Positions 1 to 5,381 of a stretch of 6,002 bases of DNA are shown piece by piece. The stretch lies in contig CALHKJ010000481.1 in the NCBI GenBank assembly GCA_938033975.1, positions 1-6,002 on the forward strand, in the 5' to 3' direction. The notes beneath the pieces are model-generated. The model did no database searches and had not been told where the DNA came from. It saw only the letters and a program-made list of their open reading frames with translations. Source of the stretch: an uncultured Saprospiraceae bacterium (lineage in GTDB: Bacteria; Bacteroidota; Bacteroidia; Chitinophagales; Saprospiraceae). Every line of letters starts with the position of its first letter. Position 1 is the first letter of the stretch. The position numbers were made by a program, and so were the translations under genes.

Positions 1-1
1 T

Positions 2-220
2 TCATCGAAAACTCCAATAGAGCATCCGATTGTTCAAAAAGGAATATTGTTGGGAAAAGAAATATATGGCTCACCTACCTTATCAGACCAAGTATTTTTT
101 CAGTGCCCAAGTATTAAAGTTGGACCAGGGGATTCTACTCGTTCGCATCAAGCAGATGAATATATTTTGGAGTCGGAAATAGAAGAAGGGATTAGAACTT
201 ATATCAACCTTGTAAATTAA
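2..220 (+). CDS. argE: Acetylornithine deacetylase / M20 peptidase family, C-terminal part (5' end outside window)
   Basis: Frame 2 is open from the left edge to TAA at 218-220 and gives 72 residues of the end of an M20-family metallohydrolase. The clearest signature is KVGPGDSTRSHQADEYI (about residues 39-55 of the visible part), the family's C-terminal catalytic-domain segment with the conserved GPGxSxxSHxADE pattern, whose His is a metal ligand in ArgE/DapE enzymes. ArgE removes the acyl group from N-acetylornithine (N-succinylornithine in some Bacteroidota) in cytoplasmic arginine synthesis. DapE or another M20 peptidase would look similar over so short a stretch, but argH follows 103 bp downstream on the same strand, and argE-argH is a usual order in Bacteroidota arginine clusters. 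The N-terminal two thirds, including the other metal ligands, are not visible, so integrity cannot be judged. Confidence 0.85.
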   Translation, partial: SSKTPIEHPIVQKGILLGKEIYGSPTLSDQVFFQCPSIKVGPGDSTRSHQADEYILESEIEEGIRTYINLVN

Positions 221-310
221 AATTAAAATGCCCTGCACGCCGTAGCGTTGCGTAGGCGAGAAAATTAAAATGCCCTGCACGCCGCAGCATTGCGTAGGCG
301 AGAAAATTAA
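221..310 (+). repeat. Two tandem copies of a 42-bp GC-rich repeat in the argE-argH gap
   Basis: Copy 1 is 221-262 and copy 2 is 263-304; a third start of only AATTAA follows at 305-310. Each unit begins AATTAAAATG, continues CCCTGCACGCCG and ends TTGCGTAGGCGAGAA. The copies differ at only two positions, both transitions (T243 versus C285, G247 versus A289). The core is clearly richer in G+C than the genes on either side. It has weak internal symmetry: CGCC and GGCG bracket a short region, and in copy 1 ACGC (237-240) can pair with GCGT (245-248). No other copy is visible in this window. It may be an interspersed, REP-like intergenic element; effects on mRNA stability or on argH expression are inference. 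Confidence 0.85.
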
Positions 311-323
311 TAAAGAAATAAAT

Positions 324-1598
324 ATGAAACTTTGGACTAGTGAGAATAATATTGACAAGACTATCGAAAAATTTACGATAGGGCAGGATAATGTTTTGGA
401 TTTGGAGTTGGCCCATTATGATGTGCTGGGTTCTAAAGCTCATGCTGAAATGTTGGAGAATGTTGGTTTAATTAGTGAAGCAGAAAATACTACAATTCAA
501 GGTGGCTTAGATACAATTCTTAAGAGTGTGGAGGAAGGTAGTTTTGTTATTGCTGATGGGGTGGAGGACATACATAGTCAGGTTGAAATATTACTTACAG
601 ATTTAATAGGTGATGCTGCCAAGAAGCTCCATACTGCTCGATCTAGGAATGATCAAGTTTTGCTTGATCTACGTTTGTATTTTCGTGATAAAATCGAAGG
701 ACTTATTGAATTGACAAAAGATGCTGTAGAGGCATTTGCGACTAAGAGTGAAGTGAGTAAAAATTATTTGATGCCAGGTTATACTCACACTCAATTAGGA
801 ATGGTTTCTTCCTATGGACTTTGGTTTGGTTGTTATGCTGAAGCATTGGTTGATGACTATCATCAATTGCAATCAACACATAAACGAATCAATCAGAATC
901 CTCTTGGTTCTGCCGCTGGCTATGGAAGTTCATTTCCAATTGATCGTATGATGACTACAAAGTCATTGGGTTTTGATAATCTTTGTTACAATGCCATGTA
1001 TGCTCAATTTGGTAGAGGTAAGACCGAATTGGTTATAAGCCAAGCCATTGCCGGTCTTGCTTTTACTATTTCTAAGTTTGCCTATGATGTATGTCTTTAT
1101 TCAAATCAAGATTTTGATTTGGTCAAACTTCCTGAAACCCATACTACAGGTTCGTCAATTATGCCACACAAAAAGAATCCTGATGTCTTTGAATTGATTC
1201 GTGCACGTTGCAATCAATTACAATCGCTACCAACACAAGTGTTAATGATCATTCAAAATCTTCCATCGGGCTACCATAGAGATTTTCAACAATTGAAGGA
1301 ATTGTTGTTTCCTGCTTTTGGGACATTGAAAGATATTCTGGAGATTTTGATTGATGTGATACCCAAAGTTATCATTAAGAAGGATGCTTTGAATCAATCG
1401 AAATATGATTTATTATATACAGTTGATAGTATCAATGTTTTAATTCAGGGTGGAATGTCAATGCGTGATGCTTACTTCCAAGTAAAAGATGCAGTTGTGA
1501 ATGGAACATTTAAACCCATCAAGGATTTGCATCATGTTCATGCTGGTAGTATTGGAAATCTTTGTACGGAGGAAATATTAAAAAAAATGGAAGTTTAG
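324..1598 (+). CDS. argH: Argininosuccinate lyase
   Basis: This 424-residue cytoplasmic enzyme splits argininosuccinate into arginine and fumarate, the last step of arginine synthesis. It belongs to the fumarase/aspartase superfamily, active as homotetramers. Visible motifs are TARSRNDQ at 104-111, GYTHTQ at 152-157 (H155 is the expected catalytic-region His) and the superfamily signature GSSIMPHKKNPD at 276-287 with the flexible-loop catalytic Ser. I chose ATG 324 because MKLWTSENN matches the N-terminus of Bacteroidota ArgH as I recall it. The in-frame ATG at 270 would add 18 residues encoded inside the upstream repeat. The protein is shorter than the roughly 460 residues of Escherichia coli ArgH and lacks the N-terminal WGGRF segment, as I recall for this lineage. 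It is probably co-transcribed with argE. The key motifs are present and no frameshift is seen. Confidence 0.97.
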   Translation: MKLWTSENNIDKTIEKFTIGQDNVLDLELAHYDVLGSKAHAEMLENVGLISEAENTTIQGGLDTILKSVEEGSFVIADGVEDIHSQVEILLTDLIGDAAKKLHTARSRNDQVLLDLRLYFRDKIEGLIELTKDAVEAFATKSEVSKNYLMPGYTHTQLGMVSSYGLWFGCYAEALVDDYHQLQSTHKRINQNPLGSAAGYGSSFPIDRMMTTKSLGFDNLCYNAMYAQFGRGKTELVISQAIAGLAFTISKFAYDVCLYSNQDFDLVKLPETHTTGSSIMPHKKNPDVFELIRARCNQLQSLPTQVLMIIQNLPSGYHRDFQQLKELLFPAFGTLKDILEILIDVIPKVIIKKDALNQSKYDLLYTVDSINVLIQGGMSMRDAYFQVKDAVVNGTFKPIKDLHHVHAGSIGNLCTEEILKKMEV

Positions 1599-1600
1599 AG

Positions 1601-1640
1601 AAGCTTTAGCTTGATTGTAAACAAAGCTGTTTTTTTTATT
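1601..1640 (+). terminator. Candidate Rho-independent terminator after argH
   Basis: Three bases after the argH stop, AGCTTT (1602-1607) can pair with AAAGCT (1623-1628) across a 15-base loop. A G and a run of eight T (1630-1637) follow. The stem is short and AT-rich and the loop is long, so it is a modest terminator. The T run and its place directly behind the last gene of the plus-strand unit, in the 83-bp gap between convergent genes, support it. I saw no comparable hairpin for the opposing minus-strand gene. Confidence 0.55.
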
Positions 1641-1681
1641 AGAATGATAAATCTTGATGGCTAAGAATAATTCCTTTTAAG

Positions 1682-2461
1682 CTAACTTGATTTCATTGTA
1701 TAATTAACACCAAAAATAAGAAATGAGTTAAAGTCAGATAAAGCTTCCAAGTGCACATTTTCATAGCGATATTCATAAATGATGTGGATGGATAATGAAT
1801 TCAAAACTTTAAAACTAATTTGAGGTGTCACCCAAAGGTCGAAGTCGGAGACTTCTTTTAGAGATTGGAAATAGAACAACTGATAGGAGATATTTATTTT
1901 TTTATTGACAAAGGCAAAGCCATTGTTAATTTTAAAAAGAAACAAGCCGTTTTTTCGATTCGCAAAATCTAGGTTACTATTTACAAATTCTGACCCATTA
2001 TAAATTGAATTTTCATTTGCAACTGCTGCAAGAATTGAAAGTTGCATATTCCCTTTATCTAAATTTGAGCCAACACCTATTCCATAATGATGTCTTGCCT
2101 CGACCCTATAGATAAGATTATTATCAAAGTGATAGAAGACACCAGGGAATAGCCTTTTATTTCCTTTTGGGTAGTACTTAAGTGTAACCAGTTCGTACCA
2201 ATTATCTTCGATCAATCGTTCGTTGGTAGAGTTGTAACGATAACTCGTTTTATTTTCTAAGTGCCAATTTTTGAATTGTGCGCTCCCATTAATTCCTCCT
2301 GCTGCTACCAACTGACTAAAGGTGCCTGAAATTTGTCTTCCAGATAAATTTATATTGAGCATATATTCTATGCTGTCTTTTTGACTTTGAGCTATGCTTG
2401 GAAGGCTTAAAAGAAATATTCCAAGGAGTAGAATATTGAGGGTTCGTTTAAAATTATGCAT
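1682..2461 (-). CDS. DUF481-family outer-membrane beta-barrel protein (YdiY-like), function unknown
   Basis: The 259-residue protein starts with a typical signal peptide: basic KR at 5-6, hydrophobic stretch 8-21, likely cleavage after SIA at 22-24. The rest alternates polar and hydrophobic residues as in a beta barrel. Landmarks resemble DUF481 (salt-induced outer-membrane protein YdiY type): DNWYELVTLKYYP around 86-98, GIGVGSNL around 127-134, NGSEFVNS around 155-162, and near the C-terminus YEYRYENVHLEALSDFNSFL. The family sits in the outer membrane and its role is not established. The assignment is from remembered family patterns, so other small barrel families remain possible. It follows the hchA-type gene on the same strand, but a strong hairpin lies between them, so it is probably transcribed separately. 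The 42 bases between hairpin and start contain no convincing -7/-33 pair. Start ATG 2461 is the only one giving a complete signal peptide. Confidence 0.7.
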   Translation of the reverse strand: MHNFKRTLNILLLGIFLLSLPSIAQSQKDSIEYMLNINLSGRQISGTFSQLVAAGGINGSAQFKNWHLENKTSYRYNSTNERLIEDNWYELVTLKYYPKGNKRLFPGVFYHFDNNLIYRVEARHHYGIGVGSNLDKGNMQLSILAAVANENSIYNGSEFVNSNLDFANRKNGLFLFKINNGFAFVNKKINISYQLFYFQSLKEVSDFDLWVTPQISFKVLNSLSIHIIYEYRYENVHLEALSDFNSFLIFGVNYTMKSS

Positions 2462-2496
2462 TGTTTAAATACTTTTTAGAATGTTGATTTCTTGCA

Positions 2497-2536
2497 AATA
2501 GAAATAGCGACTTGAAAACAATTCAAGCCGCTATCT
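2497..2536 (-). terminator. Strong hairpin terminator after the hchA-type gene
   Basis: Two 13-base arms, ATAGCGACTTGAA (2504-2516) and TTCAAGCCGCTAT (2522-2534), flank a 5-base loop. They pair everywhere except one position, 2510/2528. That position is A opposite C if the plus strand is transcribed but a G-U wobble in minus-strand RNA, so the full 13-bp stem forms only in the minus transcript. A U-rich but interrupted tract (TTTCTATTT) follows. It lies 21 bp beyond the hchA-type stop codon and 42 bp before the DUF481 start, so it should end the upstream transcript and separate the two genes. Confidence 0.8.
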
Positions 2537-2555
2537 TCAATTACTTAAGTTCTTT

Positions 2556-3467
2556 TTATTTATTTACTTCATTGAGCAATGCTTCGGCAGCTAGTTTACC
2601 AAATTTATTGGCAGCAGTTGGGCTCGCTCCAGTAATTAGTTTCCTATCCACATGACAAGTGGCATCTGCCTTCTCGTTGATAATGGTTACTCCTAAGTCG
2701 TTCAATCGCTTACCATAGATCCAAGGCATAGCACCAGGAGTATATCCAATCATAGGTCCTTGTTCATCTACTGCATCAGGGAAAGAAGCAATTTTATATC
2801 CATTATATACAAAAGAATCTTTGATTCCATCCTTTCCTGCAGCCAACAATGCTGCTGGTCCATGACAGATCGCTAGCATGTGGAGGTCGTTTTTATGTGT
2901 CCATCGGATTAGCTTATTTAGATCCTCGTTTTCTGGTAAGCCTAACATGGCACCATGTCCGCCAGGAATAAATACTGCAATATAGTCTGTGCTATCTGTC
3001 AGAGAGTTTCTTGCAAAGTCAGAGAGCTTTCCTGGGTTCTCAATCTTGTCCTTAAATTCTGCGTAAAATTCTTGTATGTGTTTATCTTCTTCAGGCATGG
3101 CCCACATTTCAACTTTTCCTGATTTCCCAGTTGGAGTAACAACATCAACTTCAAAACCTGCATTTCGTAAGTGCAAAGCAGGAAGCATCATTTCAACTGG
3201 ATGATTTCCTGTTGAAAACTTTTTGCCATTGGCCATGGTCATATTTCTTTCTTCTGTCATGACCATTAAAACCTTTTTATTTCCAGTATGCGGATTTTTA
3301 TATACTGTGTTGTCAAAATCCGTTGTCGGAGATGTTGCCAGTTTTAAGGCCAAAGGTGATGGAATATATGCACCATCTGCTGTTTCACTCGGTCTTGTTC
3401 CAATAAAAATTGCGATGAAAGCAATGATTAGAAAGATTGCTAGACCGATTATTATCTTTTTTAACAT
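2556..3467 (-). CDS. Membrane-anchored Hsp31/HchA-type DJ-1/PfpI family protein (class I glutamine amidotransferase-like fold)
   Basis: This 303-residue protein aligns, from memory, along nearly the whole of E. coli HchA (Hsp31): FSTGNHPVE (84-92), FIPGGHGAMLGLPE (166-179), ICHGPAALLA (200-209), SFPDAVDEQG (228-237), DRKLITGASPTAANKFGKLAAE near the end. The expected nucleophile elbow is C201-H202 with acidic partner D234 (HchA C185, H186, D214) and helper E92 (E77). HchA homologues are reported as glutathione-independent glyoxalase/deglycase enzymes and holding chaperones. HchA itself is cytosolic, whereas this protein begins with KK and a hydrophobic segment at about 5-23, suggesting an uncleaved anchor or signal with the domain outside the cytoplasm. 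The HchA metal ligands H86 and H123 appear to be R101 and F138 here, with only E106 kept. It starts 14 bp after the nitroreductase gene, very likely in one operon. Confidence 0.9.
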   Translation of the reverse strand: MLKKIIIGLAIFLIIAFIAIFIGTRPSETADGAYIPSPLALKLATSPTTDFDNTVYKNPHTGNKKVLMVMTEERNMTMANGKKFSTGNHPVEMMLPALHLRNAGFEVDVVTPTGKSGKVEMWAMPEEDKHIQEFYAEFKDKIENPGKLSDFARNSLTDSTDYIAVFIPGGHGAMLGLPENEDLNKLIRWTHKNDLHMLAICHGPAALLAAGKDGIKDSFVYNGYKIASFPDAVDEQGPMIGYTPGAMPWIYGKRLNDLGVTIINEKADATCHVDRKLITGASPTAANKFGKLAAEALLNEVNK

Positions 3468-3481
3468 GTTCTATTTTTGTT

Positions 3482-4111
3482 TTATACTATGGTTACTAAT
3501 TCTTCCATTGGTTTTCTGACTTTTTTTAGGTTAACCAACCAATCATTATCTACATCTCTTTTGCCAACTGGTAAGAGCAAGGTGCTACGCAATCCTCTCT
3601 CTCGTAATCCTAATATTTCGTCAAGAGCTTTTGGGTCAAATCCTTCCATTGGTGTGCTATCCAAACCTTCATACACTGCCTGTGCAATGGCTGCCATCAA
3701 TGCAATGTAAGTCTGGCGAGCAGCATGCTGAAAACTTACTTCAGGATCTTGTTGTGGGTAGTTTGATAATAATTGTTGTCTATATTTTTCCCAACCTTCA
3801 TTTTTAAATCCCCTAATTTCATTGGTCAGATCAAACATATGATTGATGCGATCGGCTGTGTAGTGATCCCAAGCAGCAAATACCAAAAGGTGTGAGCAAT
3901 CTGTGACCTGTGATTGATTCCAAGCAATTTCTCTAATCTGAGCTTTAGTTTCTTTGTTGGTAATAACAAAGACCTCAAAAGGCTGAAGGCCACTTGACGT
4001 TGGAGCCAACCTTATAGCTTCTAAAATATTATCAATTTTATCCTGGGGAACTACTTCGCCGGTCATGGCTTTAGTAGCATAACGTTCATTCAATTTTTCT
4101 AAGAAACTCAT
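3482..4111 (-). CDS. Nitroreductase-family NAD(P)H-dependent FMN oxidoreductase (NfsB-like)
   Basis: This is a 209-residue protein of the usual length for the family (NfsB is 217). Members are cytoplasmic FMN-containing dimers that pass electrons from NAD(P)H to nitroaromatics, quinones or other electrophiles. Visible FMN-site elements are ERYATK at 9-14, APTSSGLQPFEVFV at 36-49, STPMEGFDPKALDEILGL at 152-169 and LPVGKRDVDNDW at 180-191. The physiological substrate cannot be read from sequence. I place the start at ATG 4111, because MSFLEKLNERYATK matches the family N-terminus and the seven codons back to ATG 4132 run into the candidate promoter. The gene lies 66 bp behind the Crp/Fnr-type gene and 14 bp ahead of the hchA-type gene on the same strand. 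Control by that regulator is suggested by order and by a candidate half-conserved operator upstream. Confidence 0.9.
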   Translation of the reverse strand: MSFLEKLNERYATKAMTGEVVPQDKIDNILEAIRLAPTSSGLQPFEVFVITNKETKAQIREIAWNQSQVTDCSHLLVFAAWDHYTADRINHMFDLTNEIRGFKNEGWEKYRQQLLSNYPQQDPEVSFQHAARQTYIALMAAIAQAVYEGLDSTPMEGFDPKALDEILGLRERGLRSTLLLPVGKRDVDNDWLVNLKKVRKPMEELVTIV

Positions 4112-4118
4112 TGTATTA

Positions 4119-4156
4119 TTTTTCAAATACAAAGGTGTGTCTTATCTATCTAACAA
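4119..4156 (-). promoter_or_regulatory. Possible promoter and degenerate operator upstream of the nitroreductase gene
   Basis: On the minus strand, TTG (4156-4154) and TGTATTTG (4131-4124; one mismatch to TAnnTTTG) are 22 bases apart, within the spacing accepted for Bacteroidota promoters. Alternatively CACCTTTG (4137-4130) could be the -7 box. A 16-base stretch, 4134-4119, reads CTTTG, six bases, AAAAA. It matches 8 of 10 half-site positions of the better CTTTG-n6-CAAAG repeat before the regulator gene. All of this is pattern matching in AT-rich DNA and is weak on its own. Confidence 0.3.
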
Positions 4157-4187
4157 AAATTGATCTATGATAAGAAATCAATGATTT
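4154..4187 (-). other. Nested inverted repeats at the end of the Crp/Fnr-type gene (weak terminator or operator)
   Basis: AAATCAATGATTT (4175-4187) is a perfect palindrome around one central base and overlaps the regulator's stop codon. Its ATCAAT (4177-4182) can also pair with ATTGAT (4159-4164) over 12 bases. In the minus transcript that stem is followed by TTTTG, so it could act as a weak terminator. TTGAT/ATCAA half sites also recall Fnr boxes, but the spacing (12 rather than 4) does not fit. Chance is a real alternative. Confidence 0.25.
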
Positions 4188-4753
4188 GCTCTTTCTTTTC
4201 GGATTCTACTGAGGCTTTCTGGTGTGATTCCTAAATAAGATGCTATTTGATAATTCGGGATGATTTTTTCAAATACGGCATAATCATTGACAAACTGTTG
4301 GTACTTTTCAGCGGCTGTTAAGGTCAGTAGACTCAGAATTCGTTTTTGAAGTGTAGCTATCCGTCTTTCAAAATTTTTACGTTGGAACATTTCGAATTCG
4401 GTGTGCTCTTGGAAGATTTTCTCGAGTTGGAATTTTTCTATAATCAATAATTTCGAGTGGGAAATACTTTCAATCGAAACCTTTGATTTTTCTTCAGTGT
4501 ACAATGTCATGTAGTCGCTTATCCACCAATTTTTAGTGGCAAATTGAAGGGTGTGATCTTTTCCATTTTCAGTCTTAAAAAATGATCGCAAACATCCACT
4601 GGCAACAAATATATGTTCCTTTCGACTTGAATTCTCATGAAGCACAATTTCCCCTTTCTTCACTTTTTTTTCGACAATGATCTCATTCAATTTAGTTTGA
4701 ATTTGGTCTGAAATGGAAATTGTTTCATTTAAATATTGTATGATTTCGTTCAT
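4178..4753 (-). CDS. Crp/Fnr-family transcriptional regulator (cyclic-nucleotide-binding-fold type)
   Basis: The 191-residue protein has the family layout: an N-terminal cNMP-binding-like beta roll at about 25-105 (KKGEIVLHENS, HIFVASGCLRSFF), a long dimer helix at about 107-140, and a C-terminal helix-turn-helix at about 166-188 with IASYLGITPESLSRIRKE. That last motif is typical of Bacteroidota members. The phosphate-binding stretch that in E. coli CRP carries GEL and RS is not recognisable (NWWISDYMTLYTEEKSKVS at about 75-93), so cAMP binding is doubtful. With one Cys (C54) and no N-terminal Cys cluster, an Fnr-type iron-sulfur cluster is also unlikely. The signal is unknown. I prefer ATG 4753, because the extra 12 codons back to 4789 would cover the -7 box. 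The gene heads the regulator-nitroreductase-hchA group and has a promoter with a CRP-box-shaped inverted repeat. Confidence 0.9.
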   Translation of the reverse strand: MNEIIQYLNETISISDQIQTKLNEIIVEKKVKKGEIVLHENSSRKEHIFVASGCLRSFFKTENGKDHTLQFATKNWWISDYMTLYTEEKSKVSIESISHSKLLIIEKFQLEKIFQEHTEFEMFQRKNFERRIATLQKRILSLLTLTAAEKYQQFVNDYAVFEKIIPNYQIASYLGITPESLSRIRKERANH

Positions 4754-4759
4754 ATTGCA

Positions 4760-4798
4760 CTTTGTAATTTCAAAGATACAATCTAACATTTCCCGAAA
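4760..4798 (-). promoter_or_regulatory. Bacteroidota-type promoter with overlapping 5-6-5 inverted repeat before the Crp/Fnr-type gene
   Basis: On the minus strand TATCTTTG (4778-4771) fits the Bacteroidota -7 consensus TAnnTTTG exactly, 17 bases before ATG 4753. The -33 element is poor: TTTC at 4798-4795 with a 16-base spacer is the best I see. CTTTG (4760-4764) and CAAAG (4771-4775) on the plus strand form a perfect inverted repeat with a 6-base spacer. This is the geometry of CRP-family operators, and it covers the end of the -7 box and the likely start site. Binding there would block transcription, so negative autoregulation is the simplest inference. Confidence 0.5.
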
Positions 4799-4940
4799 GG
4801 GTGAGAAGGCTCAACTAATCTCAAAAAATCTTGTGTGCCAGCAAAGCTTATTCGATTTTAAAAACTTACTTCAGCAGGCAATTAGAAAATCATCTTATTA
4901 CTTTAAGTTCATTGAATACTAGTTTCTTTTCAGCTAATTC

Positions 4941-5369
4941 CTAATCAATTAACTGAATAAGAATCCCTACCGTGCCAATGAATAAACAAAGCGGAGAAAA
5001 TATTTTTGAGTCTGCTTTCGCAAAATCTGAATCTTTGATTTTTTTGAAAAAGCCAACATAATTAAATTCTCCAATTGATCGGAGAATAAATACAACCGGA
5101 ATGGCCCAAAATGCATAGGTAAAAACCCATGAGGGCAATGCAAGCGATAATAAATCTGATTTACAGAGATAAAGAAATCCGCAAGCTGTCAAGCCTAGAC
5201 CAACAAGCAAGGTGGCGAATTTTGGTATTTGTAAACTTTCTGTTTTTGCACCTTTTGTGGGCATCACCTTGTCCAAACCCCAAGTACCTCCAAAGAACCA
5301 GTAAAAATGGAATGCCCCGAGAACCAGGAAAATTAGAAATAAAATTATGGAGAGGATAGTTGTTGTCAT
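4941..5369 (-). CDS. DUF3995-family small membrane protein, function unknown
   Basis: The 142-residue protein has four likely membrane helices at about 3-22, 50-69, 80-97 and 123-140. It carries what I recognise as the DUF3995 pattern: HFYWFFGGTWGLDKVMP at 21-37 just after the first helix, then LRSIGEFNYVGFFKK at 96-110 and SDFAKADSKIFSP at 114-126. This is a full-length member of a small inner-membrane family without a known role. Its start lies 12 bp after the FAD monooxygenase stop codon on the same strand, so the two genes are very likely co-transcribed. A link between their functions is not established. No convincing terminator follows within the 187 bp before the regulator gene, so read-through is possible. 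Confidence 0.85.
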   Translation of the reverse strand: MTTTILSIILFLIFLVLGAFHFYWFFGGTWGLDKVMPTKGAKTESLQIPKFATLLVGLGLTACGFLYLCKSDLLSLALPSWVFTYAFWAIPVVFILRSIGEFNYVGFFKKIKDSDFAKADSKIFSPLCLFIGTVGILIQLID

Positions 5370-5381
5370 GACCTTAGTGAT

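Noticed and set aside
221..310. CRISPR array or riboswitch in the argE-argH gap
   Set aside because: The two copies are directly adjacent without unique spacers, there is no further copy, and no known aptamer layout is recognisable.
270..323. N-terminal extension of ArgH from ATG 270 (18 extra residues)
   Set aside because: The extra codons lie inside the tandem repeat and its flank, encode a Cys-rich stretch unlike ArgH, and MKLW at 324 fits the family N-terminus.
83..443. Minus-strand ORFs across the argE end and argE-argH gap with internally repeated peptides
   Set aside because: The peptide repeats only mirror the 42-bp DNA repeat read in other frames; the ORFs overlap argE and argH and show no family features.
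4112..4132. Upstream ATG 4132 as start of the nitroreductase
   Set aside because: The seven extra residues are not family-like and would cover the candidate promoter; MSFLEKLNERYATK at 4111 is the expected beginning.
4754..4789. Upstream ATG 4789 as start of the Crp/Fnr-type regulator
   Set aside because: It would place the exact TAnnTTTG box inside the coding region; MNEIIQYL at 4753 fits relatives better.
4713..4922. Plus-strand 69-codon ORF over the regulator promoter
   Set aside because: It overlaps the start of the Crp/Fnr-type gene and its promoter, has no recognisable domain, and looks like chance in AT-rich DNA.
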